Assembly (NCBI GenBank): GCA_023459355.1
Contig: JAEWUM010000030.1
Coordinates: 28,029 to 92,028 of the forward strand
Origin: Bacteroidota bacterium
GTDB lineage: Bacteria; Bacteroidota; Bacteroidia; Bacteroidales; Paludibacteraceae
Direction of reading: 5' to 3'
DNA: 64,000 bases
Both the position numbers and the translations under genes were made by a program. The notes under the pieces are model-generated. The model was not told the DNA's origin, made no database searches, and was given only the letters and a program-made list of their open reading frames with translations. Positions 42,227-52,100 of the stretch are shown here, piece by piece; the stretch's first letter is position 1; the number at the start of each line of letters is the position of its first letter.

Positions 42227-42577
42227 TTATCGAATTAAATTTGTTAAACCATATATTTTTGAACTCCAGGGGGAATAACGTCTTTCTATCCGTTTAATCG
42301 TGATTACATTACTTTCTTCATCATGAATATCATTTAGAAACAGATGCAACGCCATGGAAATAGCTGCGATTTCCTGTCCTGTTAATTCTTTTTCATCAAC
42401 AATTTCTATTGTTGATTCCTGGTTTTGTTTTTTCTTTGATTTGAGTGATTTCTTGCTTAAATTGCCCATAGCCTTAAATGCCAAAACCAAAATGATTAGT
42501 GCACTGAACACTACAGATACTCCGATAACGGAATACAATACAATCTGTTCAAACTCGCTGATTGCCAATAAAGTCAT
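42227..42577 (-). CDS. OadG-type gamma/delta subunit of the decarboxylase
   Basis: A 116-residue protein with one N-terminal membrane helix (about 9-33, VLYSVIGVSVVFSALIILVLAF), a lysine-rich stretch and a soluble C-terminal part with TGQEIAAISMALHLFLNDIHDEES. This matches the OadG/MmdD family small subunit, which assembles the membrane and soluble parts of sodium-pumping decarboxylases. It lies between the carboxyltransferase and biotin carrier genes with gaps of only 12 and 5 bp. Confidence 0.88.
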   Translation of the reverse strand: MTLLAISEFEQIVLYSVIGVSVVFSALIILVLAFKAMGNLSKKSLKSKKKQNQESTIEIVDEKELTGQEIAAISMALHLFLNDIHDEESNVITIKRIERRYSPWSSKIYGLTNLIR

Positions 42578-42589
42578 ATCGATATAAAT

Positions 42590-44149
42590 TTAGAGTGGTA
42601 TGTTACAATGTTTTTTCAACGGATTCACCACTTTCTTGGTTTGCAGAGCCTGGAAGGCGCGGATCACCCGGAAGCGGGTATTTCTCGGCTCAATCACATC
42701 ATCGATGTAACCATAAGAAGCAGCCATATAAGGGTTGGCAAATTTCTCATTGTAATCGGCAACTTTTTCTGCAATGAATTTGGCTTTTTCTTCCGGATCG
42801 TTCATAGAAGAAATGGTACGGCCTTCAAGTACCTCAATTGCTCCCGATGCTCCCATTACGGCAATTTCAGCTGTAGGCCATGCGTAGTTGAAATCACCTC
42901 GCAATTGTTTACAGCTCATCACATCGTGTGCTCCTCCGTACGATTTTCTGAGGGTGATCGTTACTTTGGGAACCGTTGCTTCACCGTATGCAAACATCAG
43001 TTTGGCGCCATGGGTGATGATTCCCGCATATTCCTGTCCCGAACCCGGTAAGAATCCCGGAACGTCAACCAAAGTTAGAATCGGAATGTTGAAAGCATCA
43101 CAGAAGCGAACAAAGCGGGCTGCTTTACGTGAAGCATCGCAGTCGAGCACTCCTGCCAGGAAGTTAGGCTGGTTAGCCACAATTCCGGTTGAAACACCAT
43201 TGAAACGGGCAAAGCCCACGATGATGTTGCGCGCGTAGTTGCGGTGCACTTCCAGAAACTCACCCTCATCAACGATGGTGTGAATAACGGTTTTCATATC
43301 GTATGGCGTGTTGGGGTTGTCCGGTATGATTTCGTTCAGACTGTCTTCCAACCTGTCGATCGGATCGCTTGTGTCAAAAATAGGAGCTTCTTCAAGGTTG
43401 TTTTGCGGAAGGTACGACAACAATTTACGGATCAACATTAAACCTTCTTCTTCATTTTCCACTTTAAAATGAGAAACGCCAGATTTTCCTGCGTGTACAT
43501 CAGCTCCACCCAGATCTTCCGTAGAAATATCTTCTCCGGTAACTGATTTTACTACTTTAGGTCCGGTAACGAACATATAAGAGTTTTCTTCGGTCATCAT
43601 CACAAAGTCGGTAAGGGCAGGAGAGTAAACAGCGCCACCGGCACAAGGTCCGAAAATAGCAGAGATTTGTGGTACAACTCCTGAAGCCAGGATGTTGCGC
43701 TCGAAGATTTCGGCATAACCGGCCAGCGAAGTAACTCCTTCCTGAATACGGGCGCCGCCGGAGTCATTGATTCCGATTACCGGACAACCCATTTTCATGG
43801 CCATATCCATTACCTTGCAGATTTTCAAAGCCATGGTTTCTGATAATGAACCTCCGAATACAGTAAAATCCTGTGCAAATACATACACGGTGCGTCCGTC
43901 TATGGTTCCGTGACCGGTTACTACCCCGTCACCCAGGTATTTTTCTTTCTCCAATCCGAAATTGTAGCAACGGTGGGTTACAAACATGTCTAATTCCTCA
44001 AAACTACCTTCATCAAGCAACATGTCGATTCGTTCCCGCGCTGTTAATTTACCTTTTGCATGCTGAGAAGCGATGCGTTTTTCTCCTCCTCCTAATTTGG
44101 CCTGCAAGCGCAAATCAATGAGGTTTTTCACCTTTTCCTTGTTTTCCAT
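42590..44149 (-). CDS. mmdA: Methylmalonyl-CoA decarboxylase / acyl-CoA carboxyltransferase alpha subunit
   Basis: A 519-residue carboxyltransferase of the MmdA/PccB family. It moves the carboxyl group from (S)-methylmalonyl-CoA to biotin, giving propionyl-CoA. Both crotonase-like halves are complete: GDGVVTGHGTIDGRTVYVFAQDFTVFGGSL, IGINDSGGARIQEG (about 118-131), IFGPCAGGAVYSPALTDF (about 159-176), VPGFLPGSGQEYAGII (about 379-394) and YGGAHDVMS (about 421-429). Adjacent gamma, biotin-carrier and beta genes show that it works as a sodium-pumping decarboxylase rather than as an ATP-dependent carboxylase; no biotin carboxylase gene is present. Confidence 0.94.
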   Translation of the reverse strand: MENKEKVKNLIDLRLQAKLGGGEKRIASQHAKGKLTARERIDMLLDEGSFEELDMFVTHRCYNFGLEKEKYLGDGVVTGHGTIDGRTVYVFAQDFTVFGGSLSETMALKICKVMDMAMKMGCPVIGINDSGGARIQEGVTSLAGYAEIFERNILASGVVPQISAIFGPCAGGAVYSPALTDFVMMTEENSYMFVTGPKVVKSVTGEDISTEDLGGADVHAGKSGVSHFKVENEEEGLMLIRKLLSYLPQNNLEEAPIFDTSDPIDRLEDSLNEIIPDNPNTPYDMKTVIHTIVDEGEFLEVHRNYARNIIVGFARFNGVSTGIVANQPNFLAGVLDCDASRKAARFVRFCDAFNIPILTLVDVPGFLPGSGQEYAGIITHGAKLMFAYGEATVPKVTITLRKSYGGAHDVMSCKQLRGDFNYAWPTAEIAVMGASGAIEVLEGRTISSMNDPEEKAKFIAEKVADYNEKFANPYMAASYGYIDDVIEPRNTRFRVIRAFQALQTKKVVNPLKKHCNIPL

Positions 44150-44179
44150 ATCGTTATTATAATTTAATTCTTTGTTCAG

Positions 44180-44593
44180 TTAACAGCAACCCGGTTTTTC
44201 GCAGAGTTCAGTCAATACGCCAAATGTTGATTTAGGATGCAGGAAAGCAATATTCAATCCTTCCGCGCCTTTTCTGGGTGCTTTATCGATGAGGGTAACC
44301 CCTTTTTCTGCCAGGAAATCAAGGCTGGATTGCAGTCCTTCCGCTGCAAAGGCCAGGTGGTGAATACCTTCGCCTTTTTTCTCGATGAATTTTCCAACCG
44401 GTCCTTCCGGATCTGTTGATTCAAGTAACTCAATTTTAGTTTGTCCTACCTGAAAGAAAGCTGTTTTTACTTTTTGCTCTGCTACTTCTTCAATGGCATA
44501 ACATTTCAAACCCAAAACTTCTTCGTAGAATGGGATGGCTGTTTCCAGACTTTTTACGGCTATCCCCAAATGTTCAATGTGTGTTATTTTCAT
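44180..44593 (-). CDS. mce: Methylmalonyl-CoA epimerase
   Basis: A 137-residue vicinal-oxygen-chelate protein from the chosen start MKITHIEHLGIAVKSLE (the frame opens 16 codons earlier). Metal ligands are His in THIEHLGI, His in GIHHLAFA and Glu in GVLTELCE, with ETAIPFYEEVLGL and LLESTDPEGPVGKFIEKKGEG also typical. It interconverts (R)- and (S)-methylmalonyl-CoA, feeding the decarboxylase encoded 30 bp downstream. Together with MeaB at 26410 this places the window's organism among propionate-forming or propionate-using fermenters. Confidence 0.94.
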   Translation of the reverse strand: MKITHIEHLGIAVKSLETAIPFYEEVLGLKCYAIEEVAEQKVKTAFFQVGQTKIELLESTDPEGPVGKFIEKKGEGIHHLAFAAEGLQSSLDFLAEKGVTLIDKAPRKGAEGLNIAFLHPKSTFGVLTELCEKPGCC

Positions 44594-44808
44594 ACCTTTA
44601 ATGATAATATTATTATATGTTTTGATGAATTCAGTAAGCAAAAATGATTTGAAAGGAGGGGAGATTAAAGAAAAATTTCCGTATTTTCAAATTTGCTGCA
44701 AATTTACTTAAAATATATCTGACGCCCAAAGAAAAAACAAAGAAAAATGAAACAATTTCGAATGTTTTTCAGTGATATTCAGTAACCATTCATATTACGT
44801 TTAATATT

Positions 44809-44889
44809 TAGATACTTCACTTACGTTCGGGATGACAATCAGTAAGTTAATATAAAATCGCTGTCATTCTGATCGTAGCGAAGAATCTA
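44809..44889. repeat. Short degenerate relative of the 212-bp element
   Basis: TAGATACTTCACTTACG with GGGATGACA (44809-44837) and TGTCATTCTGATCGTAGCG with AAGAATCTA (44862-44889) are imperfect inverted ends that resemble the termini of the elements at 18399 and 37695. The internal ~25 bp is unrelated, so it looks like an ends-only derivative. It lies in the 271-bp gap before mce, which otherwise holds AT-rich DNA. Confidence 0.65.
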
Positions 44890-44912
44890 ATAAATTTTAC
44901 CGGTGAGTCACG

Positions 44913-46181
44913 TTATTGTTGTGACTTATGTGGTTTAATATTCTTTTTTGTTTTCTGTGCCGGTTTTCTGTTTCTGTGGAAGGTTCCCTTTTTGCTGCCG
45001 AACTGTTTCTTTCCGTGTCGGTGCATGGTTGGGTTGTAAGCCGGAGCTTCGCCGAGTTCTGCGGGAACAGTCAGCCTGGTGATTTCTTTTTCGAGAAAAT
45101 CTTCAATGCGTTTGAATTTATATTGTTCCTCTTCGGAAACGAAGGTGATGGATTTACCTTTTGCGCTGGCACGGGCGGTACGACCAATACGATGCACATA
45201 ATCTTCGGCATCATGCGGGACGTCGTAATTGATGACCATGGTGATGTCGTCGATGTCGATGCCCCTGGAGACGATGTCGGTGGCAACCAGGATGCTGACC
45301 CGGTTGTTCTTGAATTCGTGCATCACGTGGTCACGTTGTGCCTGATCCAGATCGGAATGCATTTCTCCGACTGATAATCCCATTTTGCGGAAGGTTTTGA
45401 AAAGCTCCTTAACTTTCAGCTTGGAGCCGGAGAAAATAATGACCTTGCTGATGTCTTTTCCCGAAAATAAATGGCGGATGATGCCTTGTTTCTGGGCTTC
45501 GTGACAAATATATACGTTTTGCTCGATGCTTTCGGGCGGACGGGAGACCGCAATCTTTACTTCGGCCGGATTGTGCAGGATGGTTTTGGCCAGGGTTCGT
45601 ATTTTGGGTGGCATGGTAGCCGAAAACATGATTGTTTGCCTGTCTTTGGGCAATCGTTTTACAATCAGCATGATATCGTCGTAAAAACCCATGTCGAGCA
45701 TACGGTCGGCTTCATCTAAGATGAAGTATTTTACACCTGAAAAATCAATGTCGTATAAATTAATGTGGGAGATGAGCCGGCCGGGCGTGGCAATGACTAC
45801 ATCAGCGCCTTTTTGTAATCCTCTTTTTTGTACTTCCCATGCTTGTGCGTCGTTGCCTCCGTAAACCGCCACGGATGAGAATGGAGTGAAGTAGGAGAAT
45901 CCTTCCATTTGCTGGTCGATTTGCTGTGCCAGCTCGCGTGTGGGCGCCATGATAATGGCATTGATTTTATCTTCGGCGTGTTTTTCTGATTGCAGGTTGT
46001 GCAATAGGGGCAATATAAAGGCGGCTGTTTTTCCCGTACCAGTCTGGGCGCAGGCAATCACATCTTTTTTACCTAAAATAACCGGTATGGTTTGTTCTTG
46101 TACAGGGGTGGTTTCTTTAAAATTCATCGCTTCCAGTCCATCCTGTACAGACTGGCAAAGCGGTAGTTCCTCAAATTTCAT
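44913..46181 (-). CDS. DEAD-box RNA helicase (RhlE type)
   Basis: A 422-residue DEAD-box helicase. The Q motif is near KETTPVQEQTIP, motif I is ACAQTGTGKTAAF (about 44-56), motif Ia MAPTRELAQQ, motif II DEAD in FILDEADRMLDMGF (about 153-166), motif III SAT, motif V ATDIVSRGIDI and motif VI HRIGRTARA. The C-terminal ~45 residues are basic and disordered (KQFGSKKGTFHRNRKPAQKTKKNIKPHKSQQ), as in RhlE proteins that act in ribosome assembly or RNA turnover. The minus strand shows TATCTTTG (46201-46208) 20 bp before the start, a likely -7 box. Confidence 0.94.
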   Translation of the reverse strand: MKFEELPLCQSVQDGLEAMNFKETTPVQEQTIPVILGKKDVIACAQTGTGKTAAFILPLLHNLQSEKHAEDKINAIIMAPTRELAQQIDQQMEGFSYFTPFSSVAVYGGNDAQAWEVQKRGLQKGADVVIATPGRLISHINLYDIDFSGVKYFILDEADRMLDMGFYDDIMLIVKRLPKDRQTIMFSATMPPKIRTLAKTILHNPAEVKIAVSRPPESIEQNVYICHEAQKQGIIRHLFSGKDISKVIIFSGSKLKVKELFKTFRKMGLSVGEMHSDLDQAQRDHVMHEFKNNRVSILVATDIVSRGIDIDDITMVINYDVPHDAEDYVHRIGRTARASAKGKSITFVSEEEQYKFKRIEDFLEKEITRLTVPAELGEAPAYNPTMHRHGKKQFGSKKGTFHRNRKPAQKTKKNIKPHKSQQ

Positions 46182-46297
46182 GAAAAGTATTTTTATAGCG
46201 CAAAGATACGTTTTTTTATCGGGAATTTGATGTAAGTTGAAAAGTGCAAGCGGAAAACTGAAAACTGAGAACTGAGAGCGAAAAACGAGAAATAGTA

Positions 46298-47542
46298 TTA
46301 TTTTCCCGGTTCACCAAATTCAGCAACAGAGTCAACAGGAATATGCTGTTTTATAATGCTGTCTTTTTTGTTTATTAACAATTTCTTGTAACTCATATCA
46401 ATAGTAAAAGCTCCCATGGGTGCTGTAATCAGAATAGCCAATACGGCCGCGGTAAGCACGATATTGCCGCACGAAAGCCCCATGGCAAGCGGCAGCGAAC
46501 CAATGGCTGCCTGCACAGTTGCTTTGGGAATATAGGCTATCATGCTGAACAGGCGTTCTTTCTGATTCAGTTTTGTCCTGGCAGTTGAGAAATAAACACC
46601 CGCCATTCTGAAAAGTAAAACCAACAGCAACAGTACAATCATAAGCGGACCAGCTTTCAGTGCAAACTGAATGTCGACTGTTGCACCTACCAACACGAAC
46701 AGAATGATTTCGGCAGCCACCCAAAGTTTGGAGAACTTTGGCGAGATACGGTGTGCCAATACCGGGTAGGTTTGCAGAATCGTTGCTCCCATGGCCATGA
46801 CTGCTAATAAACCGGAAACAGGAAGCGTGTTTTTCAGCCAGGATTCAAGCGTTAAAAACAGGAAGGCGAAACTCATGATGATAAGCAGTTTAACAGAGTC
46901 CCGCATGTGATACTTTTTGAAATAGGTCGTTAGTGTCCAACCCACGAGGATACCGAGTGCCAGTCCGGTTACAATTGAAACCGGTATTTGTAAAAAGCTC
47001 GAAGTCGATACATCGCCACCAAGCGCAAGGGTCGTAAAGGCGGTGAAAAGTACGATGACAAAAACATCATCCACCGATCCGGCTGCCATAATCATTTGAG
47101 GAATACCTTTTTTGGTGCCGATTTTATTTTCCATCAGGTAAAGCATCTTGGGGACGATTACGGCCGGCGAAACAGCTGCAACCACCGAGCCCATGATTGC
47201 TGCCTCGAGCAAACTTACTCCAAGCAAAGGAGGCGCTATCAGCATCATACCCCCGATTTCAAACAAGGCCGGCACGAAACTCATGAGAATAGCCGGTCGT
47301 CCGACTTTCTTCAGGTCGTTGATGTCAAGTGCCAGTCCCGCCCGCAGTAAAATGATTACCAATGCTGTTTGCCTTAACTCTGTTGAAATGGAAAGCAATG
47401 AAATATCTATGAGGTTTAAAGCATAAGGTCCTAATACAATGCCAGTAATGAGCATGCCGAGTAAAGCCGGTAGCCTTAATTTGTTGAAGATATAACCTAA
47501 CAACAGTGCTAAAAGGAAAATGTACGCCAGACTTGTCAACAT
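46298..47542 (-). CDS. Cation:proton antiporter (CPA family)
   Basis: A 414-residue membrane protein with about 12-13 helices covering almost the whole length, and the Na_H_Exchanger fold: LAYIFLLALLLGYIFNKLRLPALLGMLITGIVLGP at the start, LRAGLALDINDL (about 66-77), and AAGSVDDVFVIVLF (about 148-161), where the paired acidic residues mark the ion-binding site. No TrkA/RCK domain follows, so it is not a full KefB. It probably exchanges sodium or potassium for protons, which fits an organism with a sodium-pumping decarboxylase. It lies 13 bp downstream of the HepT-like gene on the same strand. Confidence 0.88.
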   Translation of the reverse strand: MLTSLAYIFLLALLLGYIFNKLRLPALLGMLITGIVLGPYALNLIDISLLSISTELRQTALVIILLRAGLALDINDLKKVGRPAILMSFVPALFEIGGMMLIAPPLLGVSLLEAAIMGSVVAAVSPAVIVPKMLYLMENKIGTKKGIPQMIMAAGSVDDVFVIVLFTAFTTLALGGDVSTSSFLQIPVSIVTGLALGILVGWTLTTYFKKYHMRDSVKLLIIMSFAFLFLTLESWLKNTLPVSGLLAVMAMGATILQTYPVLAHRISPKFSKLWVAAEIILFVLVGATVDIQFALKAGPLMIVLLLLVLLFRMAGVYFSTARTKLNQKERLFSMIAYIPKATVQAAIGSLPLAMGLSCGNIVLTAAVLAILITAPMGAFTIDMSYKKLLINKKDSIIKQHIPVDSVAEFGEPGK

Positions 47543-47555
47543 GAAAAGTGTTTTA

Positions 47556-48041
47556 TTACATCAAATACCCGAACTTTTTTTTCATAAATGCTTCCGTATG
47601 ATTCCAAGTTTCCATCAGCATGTGAAAATTATGATACAATTCATTTAGCCCGGCTACAATTTCTTCTGTATTGAATGGATATTCGTGTGCAAGTTTATTC
47701 CTGATTGATCGCAAAATAAACCAGGTTTCAGCGCTATCGATGATGTTTAGCTGTTCGGCTTTTGCTACCATGTCAATCAGTGAAAGTTCCCGTGTGTTTT
47801 CGGCCAAACTTTCCAGAATGTATTTGAAAAGTTTATTGCCCATACAATCCTGTAACTTTGTAAAACGGAATATAAACTGATCGAAATAACTCAGTTCTTC
47901 CTGTGAAATGGACTCATATTGCACGAGATTCAGCGGGAATAAGTTGCTTATTTTGGAATAGGCAAATTCCATCCGTTGGAGGTGTTTTTGGCATACAAGA
48001 TAGGATTCATACATCCTGTCGTTTTCTTCTTTTAAGATCAT
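47556..48041 (-). CDS. HepT-like HEPN toxin
   Basis: A 161-residue all-helical HEPN protein. The catalytic RX4HXY motif is clear in RSIRNKLAHEYPF (about 109-121): Arg, four residues, His, one residue, Tyr. In HepT toxins this is the RNase centre, and the Tyr is the residue AMPylated by the partner MntA. At 161 residues it is longer than the usual ~130-140, with an extended N-terminal helix. Its start overlaps the MntA-like stop by 4 bp, the normal type VII toxin-antitoxin layout. Confidence 0.85.
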   Translation of the reverse strand: MILKEENDRMYESYLVCQKHLQRMEFAYSKISNLFPLNLVQYESISQEELSYFDQFIFRFTKLQDCMGNKLFKYILESLAENTRELSLIDMVAKAEQLNIIDSAETWFILRSIRNKLAHEYPFNTEEIVAGLNELYHNFHMLMETWNHTEAFMKKKFGYLM

Positions 48042-48349
48042 AGTTTTTCAGTTAAGTGTATTTTAGTGTTTTGTATCGAATTGTAAAATGAGGTTTTTTG
48101 CTGAAGTTGTTGGTCATCGAACAAAATGTCGATTTTTCGTTCCCCGATAGCACGTTGCAGGTCTGCATCATATTGGATTTTATTCCTGAACGTATAATAA
48201 TCAGCATGGGACTGTATCAGCAGATCAATATCGCCTCCTTTCAGCTCATCGTAAACACGTGAACCGAAAAGATATACCTTTACTTCGTTGGAAAAATGTT
48301 TTTTCGCCAGCGTAACAATAGCGTATATTTCTTGTTGGGTTAGGCGCAT
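48038..48349 (-). CDS. MntA-like minimal nucleotidyltransferase antitoxin
   Basis: A 103-residue minimal nucleotidyltransferase of the pol-beta superfamily. The active site reads LFGSRVYDELKGGDIDLLI, that is GS, nine residues, then DxD, close to the GSX10DXD motif of MntA antitoxins; a third acidic position follows near ERKIDILF. It would inactivate the HepT-like toxin by AMPylating its RX4HXY tyrosine. The first gene of the pair; it overlaps hepT by 4 bp. Confidence 0.87.
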   Translation of the reverse strand: MRLTQQEIYAIVTLAKKHFSNEVKVYLFGSRVYDELKGGDIDLLIQSHADYYTFRNKIQYDADLQRAIGERKIDILFDDQQLQQKTSFYNSIQNTKIHLTEKL

Positions 48350-48407
48350 ATCCGTAAAATTGCAACAAAGTTAATAAAAATCTTTTACGAATATATTAAC
48401 AGAGGCT

Positions 48408-48983
48408 TTAAAACCTTACTCCTAATCTTAAATCTGCATAATGTAGTTTAATCCGTTCAGGTTCGTTGAAACGGGGGTAGGAGGTATAGCTGTATTGCAG
48501 TTTGACAAAGTATTTCAAGCGTGTGCGGGTGTTGAAGTTTAATCCGAAGTCAAATTCGGTCTGATGTCCAAACACAGAACCTTCGGTACCTTTAATCTTC
48601 AAATCATTCAGAAAGAGTCCGTAGCCAACAAAAGGAGTTATTTTCTTGTTGCGTGCCAGTTCATGACGCACGGTCCACCCGTAATTAAGCATGGAGATAC
48701 GCTCTGTTGCCGCATCATTTCCGGGCAGGATGGTGTAGCCCATCGGAACGGAAATAAAAGAGGCGTTTTTGGTTCCGTCGAAACCACTCAGCTGCCAGGC
48801 ATAATCGAACAAAGCCCCGAAACCATTGGTGTTGTTGAGGGTAATGTTTCGGTGTGAGAAGAGGTTGCGTGGGCCGATTTCAAGACTGTATTGCTTGGGG
48901 ACTTTTTTAAATGTTTGTGACTGAGTGGGAAAAAGAACAGAAGATATCAGTATAAATGTGAATATAAGACAGGTGTTCCGCAT
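48408..48983 (-). CDS. Small outer-membrane beta-barrel protein, unknown function
   Basis: A 191-residue protein with a signal peptide (about 1-23, LIFTFILISSVLFPTQSQ) and alternating hydrophobic/polar strands ending in an aromatic residue (HYADLRLGVRF), as in proteins inserted by the BAM complex. I do not recognise a named family. About eight strands fit the length, like OmpW/OmpA-type small barrels. It stands alone between the toxin-antitoxin pair and the efflux operon, on the opposite strand to the latter. Confidence 0.7.
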   Translation of the reverse strand: MRNTCLIFTFILISSVLFPTQSQTFKKVPKQYSLEIGPRNLFSHRNITLNNTNGFGALFDYAWQLSGFDGTKNASFISVPMGYTILPGNDAATERISMLNYGWTVRHELARNKKITPFVGYGLFLNDLKIKGTEGSVFGHQTEFDFGLNFNTRTRLKYFVKLQYSYTSYPRFNEPERIKLHYADLRLGVRF

Positions 48984-49071
48984 AAGTATTAATGTATGTT
49001 ATCAAAGGCATTAACAAGATAAAGCAGAAAATGTTTTTATTACCCGGGAAATTTATTTTTCTGTAAATATA

Positions 49072-49104
49072 TTGCCTGTAAATCAAATCCTTTTCTTATT
49101 TTTG
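49072..49104 (+). promoter_or_regulatory. Possible promoter of the CzcA-TolC fusion operon
   Basis: TTG (49072-49074) and TATTTTTG (49097-49104) are 22 bp apart, slightly longer than usual, and end 28 bp before the start codon. Confidence 0.45.
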
Positions 49105-49132
49105 TTGACCACATCTAAATTCTACTACTATC

Positions 49133-52100
49133 ATGCTTGAAAAGATTATCGATTTTAGTATTAAGAATAAGCTTATTGTCATTTTATTTACACTGACAAT
49201 TTTTGGATTTGGCTTGTATGCCGTATTTAACATCCCGGTTGGAGCTGTACCGGATATCACAAACAATCAGGTACAGGTAATCACAACCTCAGGCAATCTT
49301 TCCACCCAGGAAATTGAACAATATATTACAGCTCCGGTTGAAATGGAAATGGCAAATTTGCCGGGTGTTACAGAAATCAGGTCTATATCTAAATTTGGTA
49401 TATCACTGGTAACCATTGTGTTTGATGAAAAGCTGGGGACTTATTTGCCACGTCAGCTTATTGCTGAAAAAATTAAAAGTGCTGCTGCTCAAATTCCTGC
49501 TGAGTTTGGAGAGCCGGAAATGGGACCCATCACAACAGGATTGGGAGAGATTTACCAATACACGCTTGATATTGAGAAAGGATATGAACACAGGTATACT
49601 GCGACTGACCTTCGTACCATTCAGGATTGGGTCATAAAACGACGTTTGTCGGGAATTAATGGTGTAGTGGAAATTAATAGTTGGGGAGGTTATCTCAAGC
49701 AATATGAGGTTGCAATCGATCCTTCTCAATTATTAGCCATGGATGTTACGTTGATGGAAGTGTTTAACGCATTGGAAGTCAACAACAGTATTTCCGGAGG
49801 AGCTTACATCGAAAAAACGAATCAAAGTTATTTTATCCGGGGTGATGGTCAGGTAAAATCGGTAGAAGATATTCAAAACATTGTTGTCAGGAATCGCGAT
49901 GGATCCCCTTTGTTGATTAAAAATATTGCTGAAGTTCGTTTTGGTCACGCAAACAGATATGGTGCCATAACTGCTAATGGAAAGGGTGAAACCATATTGG
50001 GACAAGTGATGATGCTTAAAGATGCCGATTCAAAAGAGGTTATCAACGAAGTAAAGAAAAGGGTTGAAGAAATTCAGCAAAATTTACCGGAGGGTGTTTT
50101 TATCAATCCTATTGTTGACAGAAGCGAACTGGTTGCTAAAACCTCTTTTACTGTGGTCGAAAATCTTATATTGGGGGCAATCATCGTGATGCTGACCGTT
50201 ATGTTGCTGCTTGGTAATTTTCGTTCTGCACTGGTTATAACCTCGGTCATACCATTGGCATTGTTGTTTACCATTTCGATGATGTATATATTTGGTATCG
50301 ATGCCAATCTGATGAGTCTGGGTGCGTTGGATTTTGGTATAATCATCGATGGGGCAGTTATCATTGTAGAGTTCATTGCACTTAAAATTGTGGTTAACAA
50401 AAAGAATCTTGATCATGCAGAAGGGAACGACCGTCTTGCGCTGATGGATAAAATTTCGTTAGCAGGAGCCTCTAAGATGATGAAGTCTGCCATTTTTGGA
50501 CAAATTATCATTTTAATTGTTTTTATACCGATTCTTTCACTGACCGGGGTAGAAGGTAAGATGTTTAAACCCATGGCATTGTCATTCAGTTTTGCCATCA
50601 TAGGTGCCATGATTATGGGATTAACCTGGGTGCCGGTCGCTTCCTCTCTATTTTTAAAACCGCCTAAAACAAACAAAAAAAATGTGTCAGATTGGTTCAT
50701 GAATTTGGCGCATAAAACCTATACGCCTGTGATTCAATGGGCTTGTTGTCATAAACGAATCGTATTGGGTGCTGCATTATTGTCCCTTATTCTGACTGGT
50801 TTTCTATTTATCAGAATTGGAGGTGAATTTGTGCCTACTTTAGATGAAGGCGATTTTGTCATTCAACCGGTATTAAAAACCGGAACTTCACTGTCAAAGA
50901 CCATCGAAACAACAACCCGGATGGAGCAAATCCTGATGGAGAACTTTCAGGAAGTTGAAAAGGTAGTGAGTAGAATTGGTGCGGCAGAAGTACCAACTGA
51001 CCCTATGTCGATGGAGGAAATCGACATGATTATCAAATTGAAACCCCGTAAAGCGTGGACCAATGCAAAAAACAAAGAAGAACTGGCTGAAAAGTTTAAA
51101 GAAGCCTTATCGGTTATTCCCGGCATAGAATATGAATTTACACAACCCATTGAAATGCGTTTCAATGAACTCATTACAGGGGTGAGATCTGATATAGCCA
51201 TCAAGATTTTTGGAGATGATTTGGTTTATATCGACCAGAAAGCCAATGAAATAAAAGAATTGATTGCTGGTGTTCCCGGGGCAAGTGATATTATTCTGGA
51301 GAAAACAGCCGGATTACCTCAAATAAAAATTGAATACAATCGTCAGAAAATTGCATATTACGGTGTCGACATTCAAACACTTAATTCGTATCTGGCAACG
51401 GCTTTCGGAGGGGAAGCTACCGGTGTTGTTTTTGAAGGAGAACGACGTTTTGACATGGTTGTACGTTTTGATGAACAAAACAGAACTGATTTAAACAACA
51501 TCAAACAATTATATGTGCCTGTTGCAGGTGGCAGTCAGGTTCCACTTTCCGAATTGGCCGAAATTCAATATGCTGAAGGTCCGGCCAAAATATCCAGGGA
51601 AAATACACAACGCAGGGTGGTTGTTAGTGTGAATGTTCGCAACAGGGATTTACAATCCGTTGTAAAAGATATTCAACATGTTGTTAATGAGAATGTATCA
51701 TTGACTCCCGGTACCTACATCACGTACGGCGGACAATTTGAAAATTTACAAAATGCGACCAATCGCTTGTTGATTGCCGTCCCGGTTGCGTTGTTACTCA
51801 TTTTTATATTTTTGCATTTCGCTTTTAAATCTTTAAAAGATGCCGTTATGATTTTTTCTGCGATACCATTGGCAACAGTTGGTGGGGTATTACTTCTTTG
51901 GATAAGGGGCATGCCTTTCAGTGTCTCCGCCGGTGTAGGTTTTATTGCTCTGTTCGGGATTGCAGTACTAAATGGCATTGTGTTGATAGAACACTTGAAA
52001 GAGTTACATCAGGATGGTACGTTGAGTTTACGCGAATTAATCATCCGGGGCACAAAAAACAGGTTACGGCCAGTCATGCTCACGGCTGGTGCTGCAGCTA

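Noticed and set aside
42590..44149. ATP-dependent propionyl-CoA carboxylase beta subunit
   Set aside because: No biotin carboxylase gene is nearby, and the operon has the sodium-pump beta and gamma subunits, so decarboxylase is preferred.
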